Assembly (NCBI RefSeq): GCF_003255815.1
Contig: NC_037689.1
Location: 51,129,714-51,193,713, forward strand
Direction: 5' to 3'
DNA: 64,000 bases
Origin: Theropithecus gelada
Taxonomy: Eukaryota; Chordata; Mammalia; Primates; Cercopithecidae
In this document: piece after piece, positions 21,884 through 33,490 of the stretch
Numbering within the stretch: position 1 is the stretch's first letter
How the letters are laid out: every line of letters begins with the position of its first letter
Made by a program: the position numbers and the translations under genes
The notes under the pieces: model-generated
The model's database searches: none
The model's input: the letters and a program-made list of their open reading frames with translations, nothing else
What the model was told of the DNA's origin: nothing

Positions 21884-22194
21884 CTTTCTTTCTTTTTTTT
21901 TTTTTCTCTTGAGACAGAGTTTTGCTTTTGTTGCCCAGGCTGGAGTGCAATGGCATGATCTCGGCTCACTGCAATCTCCACCTCCCGGGTTCAAGCGATT
22001 CTCCTGCCTCAGCCTCCCAAGTAGCTGGGATTGCAGGCCCATGCCACCACGCCTGGCTAATTTTTTAGTAGAGATGAGGTTTCATTATATTGGTCGTGCT
22101 GGTCTTGAACTCATGACCTCAGGTGATCCACCTACCTCAGCCTCCCAAAGTGCTGGGATTACAGGCATGAGCCACCATGCCTGGCCAAACAAAC
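21884..22194 (-). mobile_element. Alu (S-type), antisense, with 10-bp target duplication
   Basis: TTTC-rich tail, then GAGACAGAGTTTTGC to CCATGCCTGGCC. It lacks part of the linker (CTAATTTTTTAGTAGAG). GTGGTATCTT is repeated at 21874-21883 and 22195-22204; an AAACAAAC filler sits at the 5' junction. Confidence 0.96.
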
Positions 22195-22204
22195 GTGGTA
22201 TCTT

Positions 22205-23034
22205 TTTCATAAGAGGAACTCAAAATGAAATACATTGAATGAGGTATCCTTTGTTTTTTCAACTGAATAAGCTCTGGTGAAAGTGCTATTGTTGTCTTTT
22301 AATAAGTTTATTCTTTGAGGATTGGCTAAAAGCCCACTCAAATGGGAGCCCTGGGGTACACTTATTGTCTTCATTAACTTCCTTTGTTAGAAACACCATT
22401 CATTCAACAATATATCCACCAAAAATATTCAGAAGTGGATGAGCTTTCTTTTGCTGATTTTTGTATTGTAGAAAATTGTGGAGATTCTTACTAAGTTTTG
22501 GCATAGAGATCGCTCTCACTAGTCTTTCCTTTAAATATAAAATATTTTTATATTTTTGAATATAGTACCTTGAATATGGTAATTTCAAATGTGCGTGCTT
22601 TTAAGTGAAGTTTAAGTTTCTTGCAAACAGAGATTTTGTTATAGTCTACCTTTATTCTGACATGATAATAGTAGCTACTATTTCAGGGCATGTATGTCAT
22701 TAACTGCTTCATAACACATTATTTTAGTTTTGCTTTTGTATTTCTAACATTTATAAGCAGTTATTTTTATAAAATTTGTTCATTAGATATGGAGTTTTAT
22801 TCCAATTTAATGATGATTGATGGGTTTTATTTTTATTTAATTATACTGTTGTATTCTATGAAAGTATCTTCTTTAAAATATTGTGTAAAGATTTCTTAAT
22901 TTTATTAAAATGATGGTAATAATATTATTTATGATACTACTACTAATAAAACTACTATTTTCTGAATATGTACGATTACTAAGCAGTGATTTATGATTTA
23001 CATAGGAAGCCAAATTTCCATTATATATCTTCAG
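22205..23034. other. No clear feature; AT-rich
   Basis: Traces around 22915-23010 (ACTACTATTTTCTGAATATG, GATTTACATAGG) could be reversed MIR but are too weak to call. Confidence 0.4.
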
Positions 23035-23220
23035 ATTTATATATTCATTGGTTTGTTCATGTATGCAATAATGTTTATGGAGTGCCTACTAAGTGTCAAC
23101 AACTATGCCATCAACCATGAATCAATCATTTAAAAAGATAGATATAATCCCTATACAGACTACAAAGCTTGTAGTCTGGGAGAAGATTTAACAGTTAAAC
23201 AAGACATTGAAGAGAAGCAT
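23035..23220 (-). mobile_element. L2 3' end, antisense
   Basis: TATATTCATTGGTTTGTTCATG, TATGGAGTGCCTACTAAGTG, ATCCCTATACAGACTACAAAG and TTGTAGTCTGGGAGAAG follow the reversed L2 terminus. The Alu that follows ends the match. Confidence 0.72.
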
Positions 23221-23534
23221 GTGCCATGTGCGGTGGCTCATGCCTGTCATCCCAGCACTTTCAGAGGCCAAGGCGGGTGGATCGCCTGAGGTCAGGAGTT
23301 CGAGACCAGCCTGGCCAACATGATGATATCCCATCTCTACTAAAAATACAAAAATTAGCCAGGCAGGCGTGGTGGTGCATGCCTGTAATCCTAGCAGTTC
23401 GGAGCCTGAGGCTGGAGAATGGCTTGAACCCGGGAGGCAGAGGTTGTAGTGAACAGAGAAGATTGCAGCACTGCCCTCCAGCCTGGGTGCAAAGTGAGAC
23501 TCCCTATCAAAAGAAAGGAAAAAAAAAAAAAAGA
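23221..23534 (+). mobile_element. Alu (S-type), full-length, sense
   Basis: Begins TGCCATGTGCGGTGGCTCATG, has both monomers, and ends with an AAAAGAAAGGA12 tail. The 174- and 149-codon frames over it on the two strands are Alu read-through. Confidence 0.95.
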
Positions 23535-24156
23535 AGTGTGATAACTGCTTTGATACAGCAAGTGGATGATTGGAAGAAGGTCTATGAGTATACAGCAGGG
23601 ATACATGGCCTGGAAGGAAAAAGGGCTGACCATCCATTGAAAGGCTTAATTAGGTCAGTGAAGTTGCTCAAGTACAGCTATAAAATGAGGCAATCAATTT
23701 TTGGTGATGCAGGAGAGAAGGTGATGTATGGGGAACTTTCTGAACTATAGTAAGAAATATAATCTATATTCTAAGGGCATACTTAATTACTGAAAGAGTG
23801 TATTCAAAATAGGTATCATAATCAAGGAAACAATCTTAAATCATCATCTTCCAATTGCTTGATGATTATTGAAGCTAACGTATTACGAATAGATATATTA
23901 GCTAATGTATTAGGAATAGATGTTTCCTACTGCTGATTTGAAATAACGAACCCACCGGAACTTTCCAGATGCCTCTAGGTTTACTTTTTATTTAATAAGT
24001 AAATAAAAATGTTAACGTTTTCTATAATACTTTGCAGCAGGTTTCCCTTAATCTTGGAAACATTTATTTGACTGAAGAAATTAAGCGCTCTCACCTACAT
24101 AAAATATTCTTTTGTATGCTACAGTGGAGCCAGTTGTAAAGTTTTAGTTCAGTTAA
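23535..24156. other. No recognised family; includes a local tandem duplication
   Basis: Unassigned apart from the duplication at 23874-23922. It may include more decayed L2 just after the Alu. Confidence 0.45.
23874..23922 (+). repeat. Two-copy tandem duplication, ~27-bp unit
   Basis: GCTAACGTATTACGAATAGA at 23874 is followed by GCTAATGTATTAGGAATAGA at 23901, two mismatches in 20. The second copy decays after 23922. Confidence 0.85.
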
Positions 24157-24172
24157 TAAATATCTGTTTAGT

Positions 24173-24612
24173 AGCTGGCGAGGCTGTGGAGAAATAACAA
24201 TGCTTTTATTCTGCTGGTGGGGTTGTAAATTAGTTCAATCATCGTGGAAGACAGTGTGGCGATTCCTTAAGGATCTAGAACCAGAAATACCATTTGAACC
24301 AGCAATCACATTACTGGGTATATAGCCAAAGGATTATAAATCATTCTACTATGAAGACATATGCATATGTATGTTAATTGCAGCACTGTTCACAATAGTA
24401 AAGACTTGGAACCAACCCAAATGCCCATCAATGATATATGGATAAAGAAAATGTGGCATATATACACCATAGAATACTATGCAACCATAAAAAAGAATGA
24501 GTTCATGTCCTTTGCAGGGACATGGATGAAGCTGGAAGCCATCATTCTCAGCAAACTAACACAGGAACAGAAAACTGAACACTGCATGTTCTCACTCATA
24601 AGTGGGAGCTGA
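24173..24612 (+). pseudogene. L1 ORF2 C-terminal remnant, stop and frameshift
   Basis: Compared with the open copy at 2-319, the ancestral frame has a TAG at 24323-24325, replacing the Tyr codon of the GIYPKD motif. It is also one base short near 24438-24442, shifting the frame just before WIKKMWHIYT. Downstream the frame is open to TGA at 24610-24612 (MFSLISGS end). Dead fragment. Confidence 0.9.
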
Positions 24613-24845
24613 ACAATGAGAACACATGGACACAAGGAGGTGAACGTCACACACTGGGGCCTGTCAGGGGGTGGGAGACAAGGGGAGGGGAAAGCATTAG
24701 GACAAATAGCTAATGCATGAGGGGCTTAAAACCTAGATGTTGGGTTGATAGGTGCAGCAAATCACCATGTCACGTGTGTACCTATGTAACCTACAGGTTC
24801 TGCACATGTATCCCAGAACTTAAAGTAAAATAATAAATAAAGAAA
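24173..24845 (+). mobile_element. 5'-truncated L1PA-type insertion with 16-bp target duplication
   Basis: Starts within ORF2 (AGCTGGCGAGGCTGTGGAG) and ends in an A-rich tail. The target duplication TAAATAtCTGTTTAGT / TAAATAaCTGTTTAGT is at 24157-24172 and 24846-24861, 15 of 16 matching. A complete insertion about 673 bp long. Confidence 0.96.
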
Positions 24846-24861
24846 TAAATAACTGTTTAGT

Positions 24862-25232
24862 TTCTGCAGAAGACCATAAATATACTTGGTTTGTCAGGCA
24901 GTGATCTCTAAGTGGTTTTGTTCATACAATCACACCAATCAAAATTTAGAACAAATATCCCAATATGTGTGTATTTTTCTACCAACAAATACCACATATA
25001 TTGCTATATTAATATATCGTATACATTAATACCTAAATAAAATGGAGAATTGAAATAATGGAATAAAAATAAGATTTTAAACAGCTGTAAATACTTTTCT
25101 CATGGCCCAATCGAGGAAATCTTAAATATCGCCCAGGGAGTAGGATCTTATTTTGCATACCATCACAATGGGGAAAAGAAAAATGAATAAACTGTTATGT
25201 CCACCTTCAAGGAGGCAACAATATGGTAATAG
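24862..25232. other. No recognised feature
   Basis: AT-rich unassigned DNA. Confidence 0.5.
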
Positions 25233-25243
25233 AAAAGTTCACA

Positions 25244-25542
25244 GGGGCCGGGCATGGTGGCTCACGCCTGTAATCCCCGCACTTTGGGAGGTTAGGGCGG
25301 GTGGATTATGAGGTCAGGATTTTCGAGACCAGCTTGACCAGCATGGCAAAACCCCATCTCTACTAAAAATACAAAAAATTAGTCGGGCGTGGTGGTGGGC
25401 GCCTGTAATCCCAGCTACTCGGGAGGCTGAGGTAGGAGAATCACTTCAACCCGGAAGGCGGAGGTTGCAGTGAGCCTAGATCATGCCACTGCACTGCGGC
25501 CTGGGTGATAGAGCAAGACTCCTTCTCAAAAAAAAAAAAAAA
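25244..25542 (+). mobile_element. Alu (young S/Y-like), full-length, with 11-bp target duplication
   Basis: Begins GGCCGGGCATGGTGGCTCACG and retains many CpGs; the GGATTATGAGGTCAGG segment is of Sc/Y type. AAAAGTTCACA is repeated at 25233-25243 and 25543-25553. Confidence 0.97.
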
Positions 25543-25699
25543 AAAAGTTCACAAAAGCCAAATGCTGTGCCCTCTGGTATTAGAAGTTAGAGCTGCTGTG
25601 GTTCAAAGTCAGAAAGATATTTTTGGGACAAATTTAGTTGTATATTGGGGCCAAAGAAAGGAAGGTAATAGGGAACAAAAACTGGAAATATAGCATGAT

Positions 25700-25842
25700 G
25701 TTTCCTTTAGAGGAATGCATTCCCCAGTGTAATGTGTCTTTGAATCAGCTAGAGATGTGAGCTGCGGCCTGGGAGTCTGCATTTCTAACAAGCTCCTAGG
25801 TGCTGCTGATATTGCTGGTAGATAGACTGCACTTTGAATGTC
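25700..25842 (-). mobile_element. MER5-type hAT-Charlie DNA transposon fragment
   Basis: GGGAGTCTGCATTTCTAACAAG, CTCCTAGGTGCTGCTGATATTGC and GACTGCACTTTGAATG match reversed MER5A. Confidence 0.75.
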
Positions 25843-26180
25843 AAGATTTTAAAGGACTTTGTCATCTAAAGTGAGGAGTTTGTGCTTAAATTGATAGGCA
25901 GTAGGCAATTTGGAAAGGTGTTCCAGCTGAGAGCAACATGATCAAGTTGAACTGTAGGCAAATTAATTTAGCAGTAATTTATAGATTGGAGGCCAAGACT
26001 GGAGGCAGAGAGATAAGTCTAGAGGTAATTACAAGTGAGAGGTAATAAGACCTCTGAAGTAGGACATGGCAGTAGACACAGAAAAGGGAAAATAAAATTG
26101 AGGGATATGGTAGAAGCAGGATCAACCTGAGAAGAGAGATAACAAAGGAACACAGGTATAATATATAAAACAAATTAAAA
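25843..26180 (-). mobile_element. L2 ORF2-region fragment, antisense
   Basis: GAGTTTGTGCTTAAATTGATAGG, AGCAACATGATCAAGTT, CAAGACTGGAGGCAGAGAGA and GGTAATTACAAGTGAGAGGTAATAAG are reversed L2 (complementary to CTGCTTCC..CTTGCC and CTCTCGCCTGG..TGCAATA). It overlaps in consensus with 12600-12800. Confidence 0.72.
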
Positions 26181-26639
26181 CGAGGACTGGAGAAACTAAT
26201 GAGAAGTCTGTCCTTTACTGTTCATCTAGTAATTTGGAAATTTGAATTTTCTTATATTTAAATACATACGCATAAATGATATTTTCAGCGAACCACCAGA
26301 AAATTTCTGGTAGAAAATATCACAAAATAAAACTGGCTTTGAATGTGTTTGTCTTTTTCCCTATCCTTATTTTCAGAAGGAAATACATGTCCTGGAACTA
26401 TATGTCCATAGAGGTCCAACAAATCTCAATGATTGTAAATAGAGCTTTATTCATGTTAAGTAAATGTTTCCTGTTCACCTGTCTCTAGGTGAAAAACATG
26501 AATGTCTGTATACAAATCTCTGAAATGTTAGAAGCATAAGGAAGGTGAAAGTGGCAGGGAGAAATATATTTTCATCACAGGCTCTGAATTTCCATAGCTG
26601 TTTTCTGCTATCTAGCCACTTCTTCCTTTGTGACCTGAC
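26181..26639. other. No recognised feature
   Basis: The 70-codon frame at 26276-26488 has no recognisable domain. Confidence 0.45.
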
Positions 26640-26830
26640 TTTGTGCTGCACACATTATCAATCAAGAAGACCATTATGTTCCTTTAACTTGTACATGTCA
26701 ATGTCTGGCTTCCCCTACTGCAAGATAAGTTCCTTGAGAGCCAAGACTGTGTAGTATTCATTTTGTATCCCCCAGATCCCAGTGCAGATGCTGAATAACT
26801 GACTTATAAATAAATGTGTAAATGATCCCA
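26640..26830 (+). mobile_element. L2 3' end, sense
   Basis: GATAAGTTCCTTGAGAGCCAAGACTGTGT, TTTTGTATCCCCCAGATCCC, AGTGCAGATGCTGAATAACTG and AATAAATGTGTAAATGA follow the L2 terminus. Confidence 0.7.
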
Positions 26831-27487
26831 GAACCTAGCATAGATATGAACACAAAAATTCCTTTGGAATATATGAATGAATTAATAAGTAGGCGAGTGA
26901 AAAAATGAATGTTGACTTAGCTCTTAGAATGGCCATTGACAGGTTCTAGTTTTTTATTACTAGATAAGCACCAGCCTTATTCTACTCAAAGTATGTAATC
27001 ACTATTTCACTCATTCATGTCCACATACTATGGGAAGCCTTTACATTATAAGTGACTTTGAAATCAAAGTCTAAGTCTCAATTTTATTTATTATAGGAGA
27101 AAAATATATGTGCTTTGCATTGCGGTGTATTTTAAATATAAGTGAGATTCCTTAACATCAAATCAGTTCACCAGTTTTTCACTCACACAGACTTTTTAAT
27201 CATCCTTTTAAGCCTTTCTTTTTTTGTTTTTCTACAAAATGGTTTCATTATACTCCATTATTTTTTGTTTGTTTGTGTGTGTGTGTATGTGTGTGTCTAC
27301 GTCAAAGAGTAACCACTTCTATGGGTATTTTGTTACTATCCTCTGTAATATAATGTGGGAGTCTTTGTCAGTGAGCATAAACAGGGTGAGTGTAGGAATC
27401 TAGCCATCAGTTCTTTCTGTACTGTGCATGCACAGCCTCTAACTTGTTTTTGTAATTTGTGATTATGTCTTCAGGATATATAGTTTT
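26831..27487. other. Unassigned, with (TG)n at 27272-27297
   Basis: Mostly unassigned. TTTGTTTGTTTG passes into GTGTGTGTGTGTATGTGTGTGT. Confidence 0.5.
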
Positions 27488-27493
27488 AAACTA

Positions 27494-27806
27494 GGCTGGG
27501 TGAGGTGGCTCATGCCTGTAATCCCAGCACTTTGGGAGGCAGAGGTGGGTGGATCACCTGAGATCAGGAGTTCAAGAACAGCCTGGCCAATGTGTGAAAT
27601 CCCATTTCTACTAAAAAAAACAAAAATTAGCTGGGCGTGGTGGCGGCCACCTGTAATCCCAGCTACTTGGGAGGCTGAGGCAGGAGAATTGCTTTAACCC
27701 GGGAGGTGGAGGTTGCAGTGAGCCGAGATTGCGCCATTGCACTCCAGTCTGGGCAACAGGAGCAAAACTCCATCTCAAGGAAAAAAAAGAAAGAAAAAAG
27801 AAAAAG
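27494..27806 (+). mobile_element. Alu (S-type), full-length, sense
   Basis: Begins GGCTGGGTGAGGTGGCTCATG; the tail is A-rich with AAAGAAAG interruptions. AAACTA flanks it at 27488-27493 and 27807-27812. Confidence 0.96.
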
Positions 27807-27959
27807 AAACTAACAGCTAACTCACAGTCTTCTGCTAAAAATGTGTCATACATTCAGATTGGTTTCTCTAACAGGTTAGTTACTTTTGCTGCTATACTGT
27901 TTCCAAACTCTCAGGATTCTAGCACATTGTTTTAGTTTAAATTTCACTGTTCCTTTAAA

Positions 27960-28190
27960 TGTTTATTTAATTCATTTTCTAAAATCACAGATATGAGCAG
28001 AGCCTTGGAGACCATCTAGTAGAATCCATTCCTTTAATAGATGTTAAAATAAAATCTCATATTGGTTAAGTTACTTTACAAAGTTCATATAGCTGGTTAT
28101 TGAAAAAAGTGGAGTAAAAATGAAAATCTCCCAAATCCCTAGGACAGGGATTTCTCTTATGCTGTACTACATCACTAAAAGGTTTTAGAG
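27960..28190 (-). mobile_element. MIR-family SINE (MIR3-like), antisense
   Basis: GCCTTGGAGACCATCTAGTAGAATCC, GTTAAGTTACTTTACAAAGTTCATATAGCTGG and TCCCAAATCCCTAGGA..TACTACATCAC follow a reversed MIR-type element. Confidence 0.68.
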
Positions 28191-28859
28191 TTTCCCTTTG
28201 GCCATCAGAGAAGCTAGGTTTAATGTCAAGCCTGATTCATAGTTAACATCATATCTTTTGGGAACCTAGATATGATAAAAGCAAAAGAGCTACAGGCATT
28301 TTGAAGAAGCACTTCCTACACACTACTATATACCTTGAATTTGTACTGGAATTTTTTAATACCTCAATTTATTGATACTCCAAAAGACTGAATTTCTAGA
28401 TTTGTTTTCTAAGCTTTGTTAATAAGGGTAATATTTAGTCATGCGACACTTTAGCTCAAAATATTATCATTACACATTATGTATATGTAAAAATAACTTT
28501 GAATATGGATATAGATTTTCCAGTTCTGTTCAGCATGAGACATCAACTCTTTGTAGTCTTTTTTATATAAACACACAAAAATTAGTTTATGACTTGTGCT
28601 ATCATGTGTTCATGCTGGAAGATGGTCACATGTATGTAGAATATAGCTTCTGGTAGTGTCCATAGTCTATGATGTTTCATAGGAAAATGAAGAATAACAC
28701 AAGACAGTGCACATAGTTATTTTAATAACTTCATTCTTGTAAGTCACAGAATGAACTAAATAATGTTTTGCACAACCTATTTCATTTTCAAAGGAAGTCA
28801 TCATGCAATATTCCATTGACTTTAATTCTACCTGCTTACTGTCATAAAGTAATCTTCAT
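28191..28859. other. No recognised feature
   Basis: AT-rich; the 71-codon frame at 28441-28656 has no recognisable domain. Confidence 0.5.
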
Positions 28860-29470
28860 GGCTTGAACAATCCAGAGCCTGTGAAATCTCCCTTGAATCT
28901 CTCCTTCTCTCCATTTCTAACACCATCAGCCTACTTGAAGTAACAATCATCTGAACAATTGAAATTTCATTCACTCTTGCCTGGTTTGTTTACTCATCAT
29001 TCAGGCCTATTTTTAAATGTGTAAAATTTCAAATTTTTTGTTAAAAAATGCAAGTGTGATCAAGCTGCTCTCTGACTTAAAACCATTTGGTAAATTCCTG
29101 TTAGTCTTAATAACTTCCCCTTGCTCCCAAATCCTTAATGAGGCCAACACATTTTAGTTACTTTTTTCTCTTTCTCCTCCTATCTTCACCCCATTCCTCT
29201 CACTTTACTGTGTCAGCTTCTCTCAGCCTGAACGTGCATGCCTTGACTTTTTCATCCCAGGGCCTTTGCACATGCTGTTTACTCCATTTGCAAAGCATTC
29301 TTTGTCAAATGACTTGACAATTTATCTCCTTTTCATGTGTGAATTTCCAGATTCAATGTCACTTCCTTAAGAAAGCTTTTTCTTCAAAGACTGGGCTAGA
29401 ACTCCCTGTCATATATCTTGTAACATTGTCCAGTCCTGCTTCACAGCAATAATCATAGATATAAAGGGGA
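28860..29470 (+). mobile_element. L2 3' region, sense
   Basis: GATCAAGCTGCTCTCTGACTTAAAACC, CAGGGCCTTTGCACATGCTGTTT, TCAATGTCACTTCCTTAAGAAAGC and TGTAACATTGTCC..CAGCAATAATCA follow L2 in order. Confidence 0.8.
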
Positions 29471-29700
29471 ATTTATTGATTTTGTTGAATTTATTGTTAA
29501 ATTTTATGCTAAATAAGGCCATATGTTCTTTGTTCACTTCTTCCATGAGAACTTTGCATTTCGTTTCTAACACGGTGAATTCTCAATGTTTCTTACCATT
29601 TCAATTTTTTTTGTGCCTATTTTATTTTTTACATAATATATTGGTAGAATATTACAGGTATATAATTTATATAGTGATAAATGTAGAGAGAGGATATGAA
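29471..29700. other. No recognised feature
   Basis: T-rich, no family recognised. Confidence 0.4.
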
Positions 29701-29793
29701 CTCCCTTCCCCTTCCCCTTCCCCTTCCCTTCCCTTCTTCCTTTCCTTCCCTCCCTCCTTTCCTCACTTCCTCCTTTCCTTCTTATTTCTTTCT
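29701..29793 (+). repeat. Polypyrimidine tract of CCCCTT/CCTT/TTCC units
   Basis: Begins with four CCCCTT units, then mixed CCCTT, TTCC and CTCC. About 90 bp almost without purines. Confidence 0.95.
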
Positions 29794-30424
29794 GTAACCT
29801 AATAATATTGTATAATCAAAAAGTCTGAAGACTAGTGCTTGTTTTTTACTTAATATATATTTTCCTTCTATTTAATAAAAGGAGACTAGCCTGTCTTTTA
29901 AATTGCATTTTATGGCCTAAATTTCTACTATAGGATTCAAAAATTGCTCTGCCATAGTTTGTGAAAAGACACTATGTTATTTTACTTCCTAAAGGAAGGG
30001 TAGTGAACAAAATATTAAAAGCTTTGTGTTACAGACAATAAAGTTGATAGTGTTATGAAATCATGTTACTCTTATTTTTGGTCTGTTTTCTTTCCTGACC
30101 TATGGCATATACGCCAGAAGCCATAAATACTTAATATAGGGTGAATAAAAGACATTTAAAATTAAGCATGCCCCCCCCGCCCACCAACATTATCAAGAGT
30201 AAACTGAAATAGACCAATAAATCGGCTTACTTATTGACCAATACCTAAATTGATTATTAGATGTAATGGTACAAATTTGTATTAATATCACACTTCCCTC
30301 GTCTTTTTAATTGAAATATTTAGGAAGGATTGTCAAAGGGAAGGTAGTACACTAAAAAGTGATTATCACCATAGTAATTTTGGCTTGCTTTTCTGTTCCT
30401 TTTAGTTTGTTTACCCTCTTTATT
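29794..30424. other. No recognised feature
   Basis: AT-rich; includes a C8 run at 30172-30179. Confidence 0.5.
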
Positions 30425-30949
30425 AATAAATTTTTTTAAAAGTTTTCTAGTTTTAAGTTTTTTGTTTTTATACTTGACACATAATAATTTAAATATTGTG
30501 GTTCAATATGACATTTCAGTGCATGTATACATAGTATAAAATTGAGGTAATTATATACACCAATTTAAACATTTATCATTTCTTTGTGGTGACAGCATTC
30601 AAAATCTTCACCTTATCTGTCTTGAAATATGTATTACATTGTTATTTGCTATAGTCACCCTAGTGTGTAATAGAATGGCAGAACTTATTCTTCCTGTCTC
30701 ATTTTGTACCAATTGACTAAAAACCTCTCCCAAGATCCCCCTCCCACATACCCTCACCCATCTTTGCTAACTACTATTCTACTCTCTACTTATATAAAAT
30801 AAGCCTTTTTTAAGTTTCACATAGAAGTGAGATCATGCAGTGTTTTTCTTTCTGTACGTTGCTTATTTCATTTAACATAATATCCTCCAGGTTCATCCAT
30901 GTTGTTGAAATAACCAGATTTCATTCTGTTTTATGGCTGAATATTCAAT

Positions 30950-30984
<35 letters not shown>

Positions 30985-31280
30985 ATTTATATGATAAATG
31001 TGATGTGTTACTAAATGTGATATATATCACACTTTCTTCTTTGTAGATGGGCATTTATGTTGATTCTATATCTTGGCTACGGTGAATAGTGCTTCAGTAA
31101 ACATGGGTGCGCATATGTCTCTTTGACATACTGATTTCATTTCCTTTGGATATACACGCAGTAATGGGATTGCTGGATCATATGGCAGTTCTATTTTTAA
31201 TTCCTTGAGCAAACTCCATACTGTTTTTCATAATGGCTATTCTAATTTACATTCCCACCAACAATATATAAGGTAAATTC
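30425..31280 (-). mobile_element. L1 3' region (L1MA/L1PB-type), antisense
   Basis: Reversed L1 order: TATAGTCACCCTAGTGTGTAATAG, CTACTATTCTACTCTCTACTT, AGTGAGATCATGCAGTG, CCTCCAGGTTCATCCATGTTG, TATCTTGGCTACGGTGAATAG, GTAATGGGATTGCTGGATCATATGG and TTTACATTCCCACCAACAA. About 850 bp, 5'-truncated. Confidence 0.88.
30951..30983 (+). repeat. (GT)n(AT)n microsatellite inside L1
   Basis: Ten GT units then TA units. It sits where the L1 sequence has TGTGTATATA, so it appears to have grown from that seed. Confidence 0.93.
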
Positions 31281-32974
31281 TTTAGGCATTGCCTTTACCT
31301 ATAATGTCATTGCCTAACTATTGAAGTCATTTTACTCTCATTTTGTGGTATCATTGTGTTTTAATGTGTCATATGTTATGATAATATTATGGCAGCTGTA
31401 TTTATTTTCCTGCTTTCTGTAAATTAGGGTTTCAAGACTTCCTTAAGTAAAATTATAGCCAAAATCTCATATGAAAAAAGTGACAGAAACATGCATCAGA
31501 GAAAAAAAATAAAAATCTTGAGTGACTCTATATTGAAAAAATATATGGTCATGTAGTTTTAAAAGCAATTTCAAACTACCTGGTAGGACCTAATTTAATG
31601 ATTCTTACCATGATTTCTAAAACAGTATCATTGTTGCCTCCCCTTAACTTTTAATGAAAATAACTACCAAATCTCTTTGTTATTTAGAAACTAAATAAAT
31701 AAACTGGATCATTAAACTGAAAATGTTATCAGGGTCTCCAAGTTTCATTAATGGAATTTTACATATTTAAATTAAGCAAGAAAGGATAGGAAATAAGTAA
31801 TAAAATAAATAGATTTAATATCTATATGTGGTTCATGGAAATATCAAATGTTACTTTCAATGTTTGTCCCTATAACATTTAATTATAAAATCAACAATAG
31901 AAATTACTCTTGAGAATAATTTTTATACACCTGATTGCAGTTCAATCCACGTTTCCCATGGAACCTGAAGTAACTACCTTACAATAAAGTAAAAATTCTA
32001 TAAGGAATGTGCTACATTTGTACCCCAACATTAGTGATAGAATAGAATTCTACAAAGATTATAAATAAGTCAAGAAATTATTTGATAATGCAAATTCTTA
32101 GATGAAAATAAAACCTTTTACATTGTCTATGTTTTTCCTTTTTGTATCATCAATGATCTTTTTCCTTTACCTAGTCAAGTTGGTACAGAATTCCCCTTTC
32201 AATTCATATAGAAATCGCTTTCTTTATAAATCTATGCCCATCTGAAAACAGCCAGTACTTCTTGATTTGTCTGTTTTTATTCATTCTTCACATGACTTTC
32301 TTTATCTGAAGGAAAAATAGTAGATATATCCTATGAATCTGATTATTCATCAAAAGGACAGAGAATGAACATGTTTTTAGGGATTACTATGAACATTTGA
32401 CAAAAATTAGATACGGAGTTGAAGGCGAGTATTTGAGATGACTTGCAACCTGTTTTTCTCTGTTTCTCTTTCTTAGTTTAGAAATTCAATATAACTATGA
32501 TTTCAGATAATACAACCCTTGTCAGGGTTGTTTTATGAATAGGTTGAATGCTTCCTTTACTAGAAAAGTGGGAAATATGTTTAGTGAATATTCAACATAT
32601 ATATGGAAGTGATTCATATATTATTTATTGCAATTTGAGAAACCAAACTGAAAAGTCACCATAAATTATGAAGAAAAAATGCGTAACATTCCAACTCCTT
32701 GATAAATTTCTTTGAAGTTAATATGTCCGTATAATTACTTTTGGTGTTAGAAATATATATTTTATTTCTCCTTGAACTCCGATAACTTCAGCAAAATGCT
32801 GTTAAAAGTATTCTGTGCCTCCATCCATTATTGTATTAGATGCTTTAAGAACATAACAATGTGGTGATTATTAAGACAAGAGTGAATAATTATATTTAAT
32901 AAACTATAACCAAGACTTGAATATTATATGGATGGTGGTTTACTTTCTGTTACTGAAAGTTGCACCCATTGTTG
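31281..32974. other. AT-rich, no recognised feature
   Basis: 1.7 kb with no repeat family or gene signal that I can support. Confidence 0.5.
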
Positions 32975-33294
32975 TGGGATTTTGTTTTGTTTTTGTTTTT
33001 GTTTATTTATTTATTTTTTTTGAGACAGAGCCTCGCTGTGTTGCCCAGAGTGGAGTGCGGTGGCGCGATTTCGGCTTACTGAAACCTCCACCTCCTAGGT
33101 GCAAGCAATTCTCCTACCTCAGCTTCCCCAGTAGCTGGGATTACAGATGCCCACTACCACGCCTGGCTAATTTTTGTATTTTTAGTAGAGACAGGGTTTC
33201 ACCATGTTGGCCAGGCTGTTCTTGAACTCCTGACCTCAGGTGATTCTGTCTCTCAAAATGCTGGGATTACAGGCATGAGCCACTGTGCCTGGTT
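32975..33294 (-). mobile_element. Alu (S-type), full-length, antisense
   Basis: Tail of TTTTG and TTTA units, then GAGACAGAGCCTCGCTGTG to CACTGTGCCTGGTT. Partly matching flanks GCACCCATT and ACACCAATT suggest a decayed duplication. Confidence 0.95.
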
Positions 33295-33324
33295 ACACCA
33301 ATTTTTTTAAAGTCATAGGGTAAA

Positions 33325-33490
33325 ATTGAAAGGGCACAGACACCGGAATTAAAATGCAGGTCTGTGTGAATGATCTGAACTACTCTCGTCCTCAATTTTT
33401 TTTCACCTATAAAGTCGGTGTTAGGCTTCCTACTTTCCCAGGAAGTGGTGAGGATGGTGTTGTCATTATTTAATAAATTCAAACATGAGT
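33325..33490 (+). mobile_element. MIR SINE relic, sense
   Basis: GGCACAGACACCGGAATT, GTCTGTGTGAATGATCTGAAC, TCCTCAATTTTTTTTCACCTATAAAG and GTGGTGAGGATGG match MIR in order, strongly diverged. Confidence 0.5.

Noticed and set aside
23188..23750. 149- and 174-codon frames on opposite strands
   Set aside because: Both are translations of the sense Alu at 23221-23534 plus flank; no known domain outside the Alu part.
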